This document shows, in pieces, positions 32,811 to 42,016 of a DNA stretch of 64,000 bases (position 1 is its first letter; every line of letters starts with the position of its first letter). A program made the position numbers and the translations under genes. The stretch covers positions 1 to 64,000 of the forward strand of contig CAKUQY010000008.1 in NCBI GenBank assembly GCA_934675585.1, in the 5' to 3' direction. Origin of the DNA: an uncultured Opitutales bacterium. Its GTDB lineage: Bacteria; Verrucomicrobiota; Verrucomicrobiia; Opitutales; UBA953. The notes beneath the pieces are model-generated. The model was not told where the DNA came from, did no database searches, and was given only the letters and a program-made list of their open reading frames with translations.

Positions 32811-35172
32811 TCGCGAGGTGGTTCCTGTGGGGACGCTTGATTTGGCGACGTTAATTAATCGCATTAAAAGCGATGAATGGCGGGAACGCGTTGAGAGTGT
32901 TCGTGCGTTTAAGCGTCAAGGCGACAAGGCGAGCGCTGATGTTGCCAAGCGTGATTTGCCTGCTGTTTCGTTGAGTTGTGAGTTAAAAACGCGTTCGGCG
33001 AAGGTGGTACTTGATGACAAATTGGTTGCTCATAGTGGGTATTTGCAAGTTGATTTGGACGGGTCGAGCAATCCCAGTTTGGTGAGTAGTGGTGTTGCTT
33101 TGCAATTGTTGCAAGACGAGCATGTGCAGGCGATGTTTCGTTCGCCGAGTGGTGATGGCTACAAGTTGGTAGTTCGCGTTCCCGCGAACGCGGCTTTGCA
33201 CAAGCGTAGTTTTGATGCGGTGGAGAAATATTTTGCGGAACGTGGTTTTGTTGTTGATAAAGCGACGAAAGATTTAAGTCGGTTGTGTTTTGTTAGCTGG
33301 GACGTGGACGCATTTTTGCGCGACGGGGACGCGGTGATGTTTCAGCCGTCGGCGGAAGTTGTTCATACGAAGACATTTTTTCCTCCTTCGAGCAATGAAG
33401 AGGCGGATGTTAAAGAAGCGTTAATGTTTATTCCGTCGCACCCTGATTATGATGACTGGATACGAATTTGTTCTGCGGTTTGGAATACGATTGGCGAGGT
33501 TGCGGGAACGGCTTTGTTAAAAAGTTGGTCTCCCGAAGATAAAGATGGAGAGTATGCACTAAAATATCCATTTCGCTTGAAAGAGGTTGGGATTGGCAGT
33601 TTAGTATATTTTGCCAAGCAATATGGTTATGACGCGGTTTTGGCGGCAAGGCGCGCGAAATTTGGGGCTCGGGTTTATTTTGGTGGTGTAGAAGTGCCTC
33701 GAAAGGTTGCGGAATGTCGCGTTGGCGAAATTGTGAGTGCCGACAAGGTAAATGTTTTTTCGCTTGAAGATGTTTCTGTGTTTGTTGAAGAGGGTCAAAT
33801 GGGTATGGCTCGGCTTTTTGCGCAAATTTGCAAAGACAAATGGAAGTATGACACGAAATTAGAGATGTGGCGCGAATATTGCGGCGGGGTGTGGGAGCGC
33901 GATGAAGCGGGAACGGTGCGTATTGAGTTTTCAGCGACAATGGTCAAGCAATTGGGTGATTTTGTTGATTTAATTAAGAAAGATATGGTCGCTAAACCTT
34001 GTCCCGAAGGTATGAATGACGCTCGTGATGGGTTAATGGGGCGTGTTGGTGGATTGATCAAGAAGTGCCGTGAATTAACATTTATTACAAAAGTTTTAAA
34101 TCTCGCTGGGAGCATGATGGCTGTCGGCGCGGAGATGTTTGATTGCAAGCCGATGTTGTTGGCTTGCGGGAACGGTGTGATTGATTTGGAATTGAACGAT
34201 TTTCGGGAACACCGTGCAAGTGATATGTTGACTAAAAAAATTCAAGCGAATTTTGACGTGGCTGCGAGCTGCCCGCATTTTGAAAAGTTTGTGAACAACA
34301 TTTTTTGCGGGAACGAGGAACTTGTTGCTTATGTGCAGCGTCTTGTGGGCTATTGTTTGTCGGGCTCGTGCAATGAAAATTGTTTGTTTTTCTTTTATGG
34401 TCGCGGAGCGAATGGTAAGTCGATTTTACGCAGTGCGATTGAGATGTTGCTTGGCGTGTTGAAGACTGAAATTAGCATTTCTTCGTTGCTCACGAATGCG
34501 AGCGATAGCAATGTGGATTATCAAAAATCCCGCCTGAAAGGTGCTCGCGTTGCGTTCACGGACGAGATTCCGTCGAGCAAGCGATTTAACGCTGGACAAA
34601 TTAAGGCAATGACAGGCAGTGATACAATTCTTGCGCGAAACCCGTATGAGCGACCGTATTCGTTTACACCAACACATAAATTGATTTTGATTGGCAATGA
34701 TCAGCCGATGGTGAGCGAGATGGACCACGGGACGTGGCGGCGGATTAATGTGGTGCCGTTTTTGCGGCAATTTAGCAAGGAGGAGCAGATTCCAGCGAGC
34801 CAATTTGCCGAATGGTTTCATGAAGAAATGAGTGGTATTTTAAATTGGGCGCTTGTTGGGTGGATTGAGTATCAGAAGCAAGGTTTGAACCCACCTGACG
34901 ATGTGAAGCTCGCAACGAGTGAATATCGCGACGAGAACGACCAGCTTGGGCAATTTGTGGCGGAGTGTTTGGTAGCAACAGAAGGAGACAAAATTAAAGT
35001 GCTTGACGTTTTTAAGAGTTATTCACTGTGGTGCGAAGACAATGGATTGCATGCTACGATTTTGACTAAAAACAAAATGACGGTCGAACTCAAAAATCGT
35101 GGATTTAAATTGGCGCAGATGGGTAAAAATATTAGCTACATTTTGGACTATTCAAAATGCGAAATGGGTTAA
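32782..35172 (+). CDS. Fused primase/D5-type SF3 helicase
   Basis: 796-residue replication initiator. The N-terminal 200 residues (LQVDLDGSSNPSLV, FRSPSGDGYKLVVRVP) match the BT4734/VirE-N type primase-associated domain; a PriCT-like helical region follows (SHPDYDDWIRICSAVWN). The C-terminal half is a D5_N/P4-type helicase: Walker A GRGANGKS near 539, acidic TDEIPSSKRF, then PTHKLILIGNDQP and TWRRINVVPF. A candidate origin follows at once. Overlaps the previous gene by 29 bp. Confidence 0.88.
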   Translation: MAVFSIFKNSREVVPVGTLDLATLINRIKSDEWRERVESVRAFKRQGDKASADVAKRDLPAVSLSCELKTRSAKVVLDDKLVAHSGYLQVDLDGSSNPSLVSSGVALQLLQDEHVQAMFRSPSGDGYKLVVRVPANAALHKRSFDAVEKYFAERGFVVDKATKDLSRLCFVSWDVDAFLRDGDAVMFQPSAEVVHTKTFFPPSSNEEADVKEALMFIPSHPDYDDWIRICSAVWNTIGEVAGTALLKSWSPEDKDGEYALKYPFRLKEVGIGSLVYFAKQYGYDAVLAARRAKFGARVYFGGVEVPRKVAECRVGEIVSADKVNVFSLEDVSVFVEEGQMGMARLFAQICKDKWKYDTKLEMWREYCGGVWERDEAGTVRIEFSATMVKQLGDFVDLIKKDMVAKPCPEGMNDARDGLMGRVGGLIKKCRELTFITKVLNLAGSMMAVGAEMFDCKPMLLACGNGVIDLELNDFREHRASDMLTKKIQANFDVAASCPHFEKFVNNIFCGNEELVAYVQRLVGYCLSGSCNENCLFFFYGRGANGKSILRSAIEMLLGVLKTEISISSLLTNASDSNVDYQKSRLKGARVAFTDEIPSSKRFNAGQIKAMTGSDTILARNPYERPYSFTPTHKLILIGNDQPMVSEMDHGTWRRINVVPFLRQFSKEEQIPASQFAEWFHEEMSGILNWALVGWIEYQKQGLNPPDDVKLATSEYRDENDQLGQFVAECLVATEGDKIKVLDVFKSYSLWCEDNGLHATILTKNKMTVELKNRGFKLAQMGKNISYILDYSKCEMG

Positions 35173-35479
35173 AAGGTTAAAAGGTTAAGTTATTTTCCCA
35201 AACTTTCTAAAATATACATTACCTCTATGAATATATACTTATTACCTTTTACTTTTAACCTTTTAACCTTTTTAGGCTGTAAAGCCGATAAATACTACAA
35301 AAATGATGGGTTAAAAGTTGGGTTAAAAGTTGTTTTTGGCTCTTTTAACTTTTAACCTTTTAACCCAAAAACAATTAAAAATCTTTCAAAATAAAAAAAT
35401 AAAATCTATTTTAAAATAATTCTAACAAAAAAATCAGCCAACTTTTCACCTTTTAACCCTCAAAGATTAACTTTTAACC
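35166..35479. repeat. Iteron-like array, candidate phage replication origin
   Basis: Ten exact copies of GGTTAAAAG or its complement: forward at 35167, 35175, 35309, 35321; reverse at 35252, 35260, 35349, 35357, 35450, 35471, plus degenerate ones. They come as adjacent pairs, often overlapping by one base (8-nt period), around A/T-rich DNA. The array begins inside the primase stop and ends at the next ATG. The pairs could also fold into long hairpins. Confidence 0.6.
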
Positions 35480-35480
35480 T

Positions 35481-35678
35481 ATGAATGACTTCGAAAACGA
35501 ACTCAAAACAAAAGAACTAAAATTGTTCGAAATGCTGACTAAAACTAATTGCCTTTTAGTTAACGACACAAAACAAAAAAACTGCTTGCTAAGATATCTT
35601 TCGGCTCATCATAAAGGTAATTATGCAATCAGAAAACAATATCCATACGGATGGAAATTCTACCTCCTAAAAAAATGA
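35481..35678 (+). CDS. Small hypothetical protein
   Basis: 65 residues, a helix (ELKTKELKLFEML) then a basic YAIRKQYPYGWKFYLLKK end, which resembles the exposed half of a small winged helix. It starts right at the end of the iteron array. Its TGA overlaps the ATG of the next gene. Confidence 0.55.
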   Translation: MNDFENELKTKELKLFEMLTKTNCLLVNDTKQKNCLLRYLSAHHKGNYAIRKQYPYGWKFYLLKK

Positions 35679-36157
35679 ACGAAAACGGAAGATTCCCATT
35701 ACAAAACCAAGCCGAAGAACAATTCTGCCAAGATATTGCATTCGGAATGAAACCCGCAGACGCTTATTGGAAATATTCACAAGCAATCAATAAAACACCA
35801 AGAACAAAACCAACCAACGCAGATTTGGCAAATCGGGCTAACAAAAAGCGGAAACAACCTGTTGTGGCGTTGCGTTTGGCTTATTTAATAGACGAAAATA
35901 GGCGTGAAAGTGCGTTGGGCGGAATTACACATGCGAAATTAGTCTGTGGAATGGCGAAACGCCTGCGCGAACTCGAAAATGTTGATTTTAACACCTTGAC
36001 AATGCGAGAAATCTCAGACCTCATGCGAGCTCAAACGGTCGCGACCGAATGCTTAATGCGTTTGACTGGCAACACCAAGCCGAAAGAGGAAGCGCCTGTG
36101 ATTAAAGTTGAGCCCGTCTCGCCCCGACCTCTCCCTCCCAAGTCGTCGTCCATTTAA
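35675..36157 (+). CDS. Terminase small-subunit-like protein
   Basis: 160 residues from the ATG at 35675, coupled by ATGA to the previous gene; a longer in-frame version starts 8 codons earlier. N-terminal helices (QAEEQFCQDIAFGMKPADAYW) resemble the helix-turn-helix part of TerS-type proteins that recognise the packaging site, then helical oligomerisation region and a Pro-rich tail. The call rests mainly on placement before TerL. Confidence 0.55.
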   Translation: MNENGRFPLQNQAEEQFCQDIAFGMKPADAYWKYSQAINKTPRTKPTNADLANRANKKRKQPVVALRLAYLIDENRRESALGGITHAKLVCGMAKRLRELENVDFNTLTMREISDLMRAQTVATECLMRLTGNTKPKEEAPVIKVEPVSPRPLPPKSSSI

Positions 36158-36307
36158 AACACCCCCCCCCACACTTTTTTATTCGAGGGTGGGTGGGGGA
36201 AAAATTGCGTTTCAAAAATTTTTTATTATAGTCAAATCTATCCACCGTTATAAAAACTGCCGTTTTGGCTTTTTCGCTTAAGATCTAACCACACAAAAAT
36301 TACCGCT
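36158..36307. other. TerS-TerL spacer with a homopolymer C tract
   Basis: ACACCCCCCCCCACACT at about 36160 faces GGGTGGGTGGGGG at about 36186, allowing an imperfect stem. It is the most G/C-biased stretch of the prophage and lies between packaging genes, so a packaging site or terminator is possible; neither is proven. Confidence 0.35.
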
Positions 36308-37777
36308 ATGGCTCGTCCTCTCAAAATACAACAACCTCAAGAACCCACAGAAATCCAACCGTCGTCGTCTTCGTCTCCGATTCGTTATAATGCTTGGCTT
36401 GACGACATTATCAATGCGTCCAAGGGTAAATGGAAGCAGATTTTGTTAATTGGTGGCACTCGTAGTGGTAAGAGTTATCAATTGATTATTTTTATTTGTT
36501 TGTTATGTTTGTTTCCGGAGCAATATTTGGGTGGTGAGAATTTAGAAGTTTATCGTTCCCGCAAGCGTTCTGGCTTAACGGTTTTTGTTGCTCGTCAGCA
36601 GCGTTCGGATGTTAAGGATATTTTGCTCAAAGACTTTATTGAAGTTTTGACGGCGATGAATCTTTGGCCAGAGAACAATAGTGAGAATACCTTTTTAAAG
36701 TTTAACGCATCTGAGCTTAATTTAACTTTCAAAACGACCAAGAGCGTCATTCATTTTCGTGGTTCGGATAAAACGGGTGGCAAGAAAATGGGTATGGGTG
36801 TTGACATTCTTTGGCTCAATGAGATTTCAGAGATTAACGAAGACTTTCACAACCAATTAAATCAGCGTAAAAAGATGTTTGCGCTTTACGATTGCAACCC
36901 CAAAATGACCTCGAACCACTGGGGCAAGCGTGTTTTGTTGCGTGGTGAAGGTCGTGTTGTCTATGTCCATCGTTCGACGTTTTTGGACAATGGTTTTTTG
37001 ACAGAAACTGAGCGCCAAAACGTTCTGTCTTACGATCCGTCCAATCCTGACAATGTTTTAAACGGCACGGCGAATGACTACATGTGGAAAGTTTATGGTT
37101 TGGGTCAATTTGCGATTCTTGAAGGCGCGGTCTTCCCCGAAGAGAGCCAAGAATTCCCCAATGGTTGGGCTAATTGCGATTCGTTCCCGCAGCAATGCAG
37201 TTGGGTATGGTGTTTGGACGTTGGTTTTCGCGATGAAATGGCATTTGGTCGCGTGGGTATTTATCGTGGAAATATTTACATTGATGTTTTAGTTTACGAA
37301 AGCAATCTTGCTGTTGCTACGCCTGTGGACGCTCCTGCAAAAGATTCGTTGATTAAGCGTTTTGAATCATTGGGTGTTCGTCGCGGGGACACGATTGTCT
37401 ATGACGCGGCGGCTGCGTCGGCGGGAGACAGTTTGCTTGCCTGTGGCTACAACGCCGTTCCCGCGCGCAAGAATGGCGCCAAGCATTCAATCGTCCCGCA
37501 ACTGCAAATGATGTTGCGCTACAAAATATTCGTGACGAAAACGAGCGAAAAAAATGCCTGGCAAAACGAAGCCCTCGAATACAAGTGGCGCAACAAAGAC
37601 GGTGGCGACGACAACCCTGTTTCGCTGACAAAAAAAGACCACGCCATCGACATGTCCCGATACGGTGCTGTGTTTTTAATGAAAGAAAATGGAGACTACG
37701 CGCGCGGGCTCACTGGCGGACGTTCCCAGCGCACCATCATCGTCGCGCGCACCACCAACTATCGAGGATTTATTTAA
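36308..37777 (+). CDS. terL: Phage terminase large subunit
   Basis: Packaging motor that cuts and pumps DNA into the prohead. Walker A GGTRSGKSYQ at residue 48, Walker B VDILWLNEIS near 171, coupling motif YDCNPK near 196, and the RNase H-like nuclease with LDVGFRDE near 305, YDAAAAS near 364 and a final KKDHAIDMSRYG. 489 residues, PBSX/phage-terminase family 3 type. The stop is followed by 1 base and the ATG of the VRR-NUC gene. Confidence 0.92.
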   Translation: MARPLKIQQPQEPTEIQPSSSSSPIRYNAWLDDIINASKGKWKQILLIGGTRSGKSYQLIIFICLLCLFPEQYLGGENLEVYRSRKRSGLTVFVARQQRSDVKDILLKDFIEVLTAMNLWPENNSENTFLKFNASELNLTFKTTKSVIHFRGSDKTGGKKMGMGVDILWLNEISEINEDFHNQLNQRKKMFALYDCNPKMTSNHWGKRVLLRGEGRVVYVHRSTFLDNGFLTETERQNVLSYDPSNPDNVLNGTANDYMWKVYGLGQFAILEGAVFPEESQEFPNGWANCDSFPQQCSWVWCLDVGFRDEMAFGRVGIYRGNIYIDVLVYESNLAVATPVDAPAKDSLIKRFESLGVRRGDTIVYDAAAASAGDSLLACGYNAVPARKNGAKHSIVPQLQMMLRYKIFVTKTSEKNAWQNEALEYKWRNKDGGDDNPVSLTKKDHAIDMSRYGAVFLMKENGDYARGLTGGRSQRTIIVARTTNYRGFI

Positions 37778-37778
37778 A

Positions 37779-38111
37779 ATGAGAGAAAAATTATTTGAAA
37801 GTAAACTTAAACGCTACCTTGAATCACAGGGAATTTATCGCCTTGGGACAGATATTTCGGTAATGCCGCGCGAGCCAATTGGCTACTACACCAAACGCCA
37901 CGGGAACGTCTTTACGGGCTCAGGGCTCCCCGACATGCAAATCGTCGTCAACGGACATTGCATTGATGTCGAACTCAAAAATGAAAAAGGAAAGCCCTCG
38001 CCGATTCAAGAATTTGTCATCGAGCAAATTAATCGTTCCCGCGGAACAGCACTTGTCGTTCGCCCTCAAAATTTTGATGAATTTAAACAACTAATTGGCA
38101 AATTTTTATGA
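37779..38111 (+). CDS. VRR-NUC domain nuclease
   Basis: 110 residues from the ATG at 37779. GLPDMQIVVNG then CIDVELKN is the PD-(D/E)xK core of VRR-NUC domains, with PSPIQEFVIEQI and a final ALVVRP. Probable Holliday-junction or structure-specific nuclease. It overlaps the start of the SNF2 helicase by 4 bp; VRR-NUC plus SNF2 is a known phage pairing. Confidence 0.85.
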   Translation: MREKLFESKLKRYLESQGIYRLGTDISVMPREPIGYYTKRHGNVFTGSGLPDMQIVVNGHCIDVELKNEKGKPSPIQEFVIEQINRSRGTALVVRPQNFDEFKQLIGKFL

Positions 38112-39343
38112 AATTGTTTCTTCACCAACTCAAAGCCCTGCTCATCACGCGCGATTTTAATCGCTGCGCCTATTACATGGACATGGGGCTTGGTAAAACC
38201 TTCGTCGGTAGTGAAAAAATGGCAACATTTAAGTCAAAATACAACATCGTCGTTTGCCAAAAATCAAAAGTCGCTGACTGGGTGCAACACTTTAAACAGC
38301 ACTACCCGCAAATGCGCGTCATCGACTACACGCAAAAAGAAAAAACAATCGCCGAAGGAATAATTGTAGTCAATTATGACCTCGTTTGGCGACGAGCGGA
38401 ATTCAAAAAGCTAAAAAACATCACACTCATGCTCGATGAATCATCGCTCATTCAAAATGAAACCGCAAAACGCTCAAAATTTATCATCAAACAACTCAAT
38501 TGCGACAATGTTATTCTACTCTCGGGAACGCCCACCTCAGGACGCTACGAACGTCTGTGGTCGCAATGTCAACTCCTCGGTTGGAACATTTCAAAACGCG
38601 ATTTCTACGAAAGATACATCATTCTACGCGAAATTAAAATCAAAAATTCTCCGTTCCCAATAAAAATCGTCGTCGGCTACAAAAATGTCGAAGAATTAAA
38701 AGAAAAATTGCGTTCCTACGGTGCTTATTTTCTAAAAAGCGAAGAAGTCTTATCGCTACCAGAACAAAATTTTACAACAATCAACGTTCCCGTCAGCGCA
38801 CACTACAAAAAATTCAAAAAAGATAAATTGGTTGAAATCGACGGAACAACCCTCATCGGCGACACCACACTCGCGCGTATGCTCTACGAACGCGAACTAT
38901 GCAGCATTTTTTCAAAAGAAAAACTCCAAGCATTCGCCGACCTTGTCGATTCAACCGAAGACCGATTAATCGTTTTTTACAATTTCAATGCAGAACTCGA
39001 AAAACTCAAAGAAATCGCAAAATCGCGACCACAAAGCCAAATTAACGGCTCAACCAAAGACTTGTCCGCATACCAAAACCACAACAACTCAATCACTTTC
39101 GTGCAATACCAAGCAGGAGCAATGGGCGTAAACCTCCAAAAAGCAAACAAAATCATATACTACTCACTCCCACTATCTTGCGAACTATTCGAACAATCAA
39201 AAAAACGAACACACCGAATCGGACAAACAAAACCATGCTTCTACTACATCTTACAATGCAAAGATTCAATCGAAGAAAAAATACTACAAACACTCAATAC
39301 CCAAAAAGACTACACCAACAAATTATTTGAAGAAGAAAATTAA
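38108..39343 (+). CDS. SNF2-family DNA helicase/translocase
   Basis: 411 residues. Motif I YMDMGLGKTF near 24, motif II LDESSLIQN near 111, motif III SGTPTSGRYE near 141, and the C-terminal YQAGAMGVNLQ, YYSLPLSCELFEQ and RTHRIGQ (arginine finger). A DNA-dependent ATPase expected to work with the neighbouring nuclease on branched DNA during replication or packaging. Codon use is like the surrounding phage genes. Confidence 0.9.
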   Translation: MKLFLHQLKALLITRDFNRCAYYMDMGLGKTFVGSEKMATFKSKYNIVVCQKSKVADWVQHFKQHYPQMRVIDYTQKEKTIAEGIIVVNYDLVWRRAEFKKLKNITLMLDESSLIQNETAKRSKFIIKQLNCDNVILLSGTPTSGRYERLWSQCQLLGWNISKRDFYERYIILREIKIKNSPFPIKIVVGYKNVEELKEKLRSYGAYFLKSEEVLSLPEQNFTTINVPVSAHYKKFKKDKLVEIDGTTLIGDTTLARMLYERELCSIFSKEKLQAFADLVDSTEDRLIVFYNFNAELEKLKEIAKSRPQSQINGSTKDLSAYQNHNNSITFVQYQAGAMGVNLQKANKIIYYSLPLSCELFEQSKKRTHRIGQTKPCFYYILQCKDSIEEKILQTLNTQKDYTNKLFEEEN

Positions 39344-39598
39344 ATGTATATCTTAAATCTAAATTCCCAAAAATCACTCCTGCTCTGGTATCAAAAAGTC
39401 GGCAGAACAATCGAATGGATCTCACCATACCCCGAACGACAATTCGTCCGCGGAGAAGAATTCCTAATCAAATACAAAATCAACCCCGCCTTCAAAGCCG
39501 TCGTCATGTATGAACGCTACATGGGCAAAAAAGTTCACATCATTTTCGGCAACATCGAACCACTCACCGACATTTTAAAATATTTTAAAACAAAATAA
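39344..39598 (+). CDS. Small hypothetical protein
   Basis: 84 residues following the helicase without a gap (TAA then ATG). Beta-rich, with many aromatics (LLLWYQKVGRTIEW) and basic residues; no family recognised. Possibly an accessory of the nuclease/helicase pair or a late gene. Confidence 0.55.
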   Translation: MYILNLNSQKSLLLWYQKVGRTIEWISPYPERQFVRGEEFLIKYKINPAFKAVVMYERYMGKKVHIIFGNIEPLTDILKYFKTK

Positions 39599-39670
39599 AA
39601 CGATTTTGCGTTCCCCCGCGCGCGCGAAGCCACTAAAATTTAACCAAAAATTAACAAGGAGAATTAAAAA

Positions 39671-40027
39671 ATGGGCTTAGGATCAAAATTTAAAAAAGCC
39701 GTTGCAAAAGTCGGCAACGAAATTGGACGCACCGTTAATCGCGTCGGAAAAGAAATTGACCGCGGTTGGCACAAGTCTGGACTTTCAAATCTTTGGAATA
39801 ATTGGATAAAACCAGGCGGACTTATCGGCAATCTCGCAGACAAAATTCTTCCAGACCCACCAGATGTAAATATCGCAGGAACGGACGCACTCGAAAGTGG
39901 CGCTAATATCAACCAAAGCGAAGTCTCAGAAGAAAACATCGCCGCACTCCGCAGAAAACTCGCCGCAAAAAAAACGATTGCATCAACATCCCACAAAACA
40001 CTATCAGGAAGCAATAAAAAAAGTTGA
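39671..40027 (+). CDS. Small basic virion-associated protein candidate
   Basis: 118 residues with an amphipathic basic head (GLGSKFKKAVAKVGNEI then RVGKEIDRGWHKSG), a Gly/Pro middle and a polar tail. AAGGAG stands 6 nt before the ATG, one of the few clear ribosome sites. Small basic proteins with this head precede the portal gene in many short-tailed phages and enter the virion; here that is inference. Confidence 0.55.
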   Translation: MGLGSKFKKAVAKVGNEIGRTVNRVGKEIDRGWHKSGLSNLWNNWIKPGGLIGNLADKILPDPPDVNIAGTDALESGANINQSEVSEENIAALRRKLAAKKTIASTSHKTLSGSNKKS

Positions 40028-40137
40028 GAGCTTATAACTGAGAGTTTAAAGAAAATCCAAAAATATTTCGGTAAATTCGGTTAATTCGTGGACAAAACAA
40101 ACTCTAAGCTATAAGCCATAAGCTCTAAACTCTTTTA
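40028..40137. repeat. Low-complexity spacer repeat block 2
   Basis: No gene. AGCTTATAACTGAGAGTTT, GGTTAATTCGTGG, and AAGCTATAAGCCATAAGCTCT words, the same set as the other prophage spacers, lie before the portal gene. Confidence 0.5.
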
Positions 40138-40156
40138 ACTTTTAAATTTCTTTAAA

Positions 40157-41821
40157 GTGCTACCACAAGACGCAATCAAAATCGCCGATAAAATGCGAGC
40201 CGACTTCGGCCCGCGACAATCAACAATCGACAAATGCCGACGCTACGGCTACCAAATGCGAGAAAATGGAGAGCCCGCGTGGGAAAACTCAAAACTCGAC
40301 CCACTCGAACCACTCCAAACATCGTTCCCAGCGTCTTGCGCTTGGCGACTTGCTCTTTACCTCCACGCTAACACCATTGGCGTGGGTTCTACTTTTTTTG
40401 AACTCAAACCGTTCTCAATCAAAAAAGATAAAACACCCTCGCAAATCACAATAGACGCACTCTCAAAGGCAAGCGACAAAGTCATGCGGCGATTGATGGA
40501 TACTAATTTTTCTGCTGCCTGCGCGTCCGCATTCAACGATGTCGCAGTCGTCGGAACTGCTATCACTTATTGCGAATTTAACGAAAATAACAAATCGTTC
40601 CGCTTCAAAAATTTCCGAGTCGGCGACGGGACCTACTACGCACAAGACAGCAAAGGCAACCCCGATCAATTCTGCCGTTTCTACAAACTTTCAGCAAAAC
40701 AAGCCATTCAAGAATTCGGCGATAATTGCCCAGAAATCATCAAAAAAGCAATCGGCAACATTCAAGAATCCTCACGAGAATTCTCATTCGTGTGGCTCGT
40801 TTACCCACGACAAGTGTTCGGAGAAACAACCTGCGAAGGAAAATTCATCGACAAATCTAAAAAGAAATACGGCTCAATTGTAGTCGAACTCGAATCAAAC
40901 ACAATCGTGCAAGAAGGCGGCTTTGATTCGTTCCCATTCGCTGTTCTCTGCTGGCAACAAAAAGACGGAAAACCATACGGCTGGTCGCCAATTGAAATGT
41001 CAATGCCAGACATCATCTACATGTCCGAGCTCAAAGACCAAATCAAAGAGTCCGTCCTAAAACAAGTCACGCCACCACTCGCCGCACCTTCAACATTCCA
41101 AGGAATCTCTCTCAAAGCAGGCGCAATCAATTACGTCGATTCAAATCAAGACCTCGCAAACAAAATCGTCCCTCTTCCCGTTCCCGAGAATATTTCACTC
41201 ATGAGCGAGGCAATCGTCGATTGCCAACAAAATATCAAACTCAATTTAATGCTCGACGCATTCGAAGCACTCAACGCAGAAACAAAATACATGACGGCAA
41301 CAGAAGTCAAAGGACGCACCTCACAAGCCGTTCGCGCAATCGCTCCAATCGTCATCTCTGTTCACAATAATTATTTCTCACCACTCATCAAAATGGCACT
41401 TGATACCATGGTGAAAAATAACGAAATCGAAATCCCAAACAAAACAGACCTCGACGGAATCGAAGTCAAATACGTTTCTGTCATCGATTCAATGCTACTA
41501 CAAGGACAAGCCAACCAAATGCTCGAATTCGTTTCATCAATTATGAACGTCGTGCAAGCATGGGCAGGACTTGGAGATTACATCAATTGTTTCGTCGATG
41601 TCGGCGAAGTCATTCGACAATTCGCAGAAAAATATCACGTTCCCGCAGGAACCCTCTACTCAAAAGAAGAAGCACAAGCAAAACTCGACGCATTCAACCA
41701 AGCACAAGCACAAGCACAACAAGCACAAATTAACGCAGCATACATCAAACCAATCGACCCACAAAAAGCACCACAAGAGGGCTCCGTCGCATCGCGAAAC
41801 GGTAAAAACTTCTACTCATAA
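40157..41821 (+). CDS. Portal (head-to-tail connector) protein, T7-like
   Basis: Twelve-fold ring through which DNA enters and leaves the head. 554 residues opening at GTG (an ATG 12 codons in is the alternative). Features of the short-tailed phage connector family: ASDKVMRRLMDTNF helix near 110, the FAVLCWQQKDGKPYGWSP segment near 258, an ELKDQIKESVLKQV helix near 293, KYMTATEVKGRT near 374, and a Gln/Ala-rich end (about 510-530). Confidence 0.87.
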   Translation: MLPQDAIKIADKMRADFGPRQSTIDKCRRYGYQMRENGEPAWENSKLDPLEPLQTSFPASCAWRLALYLHANTIGVGSTFFELKPFSIKKDKTPSQITIDALSKASDKVMRRLMDTNFSAACASAFNDVAVVGTAITYCEFNENNKSFRFKNFRVGDGTYYAQDSKGNPDQFCRFYKLSAKQAIQEFGDNCPEIIKKAIGNIQESSREFSFVWLVYPRQVFGETTCEGKFIDKSKKKYGSIVVELESNTIVQEGGFDSFPFAVLCWQQKDGKPYGWSPIEMSMPDIIYMSELKDQIKESVLKQVTPPLAAPSTFQGISLKAGAINYVDSNQDLANKIVPLPVPENISLMSEAIVDCQQNIKLNLMLDAFEALNAETKYMTATEVKGRTSQAVRAIAPIVISVHNNYFSPLIKMALDTMVKNNEIEIPNKTDLDGIEVKYVSVIDSMLLQGQANQMLEFVSSIMNVVQAWAGLGDYINCFVDVGEVIRQFAEKYHVPAGTLYSKEEAQAKLDAFNQAQAQAQQAQINAAYIKPIDPQKAPQEGSVASRNGKNFYS

Positions 41822-41822
41822 A

Positions 41823-42011
41823 ATGAACGAAAAATTAAACGAAAAATTTAAAACAATTTACAAGTCAGACATCGGAAAAGAAGTCATCGACAATATCATT
41901 TACACCATTTGCGGTTTCAACCAAATATCAAACCTCGCAAACGACCGAGAACTTCTCGCACACGAAGCAAAACGTGAAGTTGCTTGGATAATCCTTCAAA
42001 AAATTAAATAA
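41823..42011 (+). CDS. Small virion protein candidate (Bbp19-like)
   Basis: 62 residues starting 1 base after the portal stop. Helical, with FNQISNLANDRELLAHEAKR resembling the small Bbp19-like proteins placed between portal and scaffold genes in podoviruses. Role unknown; perhaps an assembly factor. Confidence 0.6.
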   Translation: MNEKLNEKFKTIYKSDIGKEVIDNIIYTICGFNQISNLANDRELLAHEAKREVAWIILQKIK

Positions 42012-42016
42012 AAATT

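Noticed and set aside
36186..36198. G-quadruplex
   Set aside because: Only three G-runs are present on one strand, short of the four needed for an intramolecular quadruplex.
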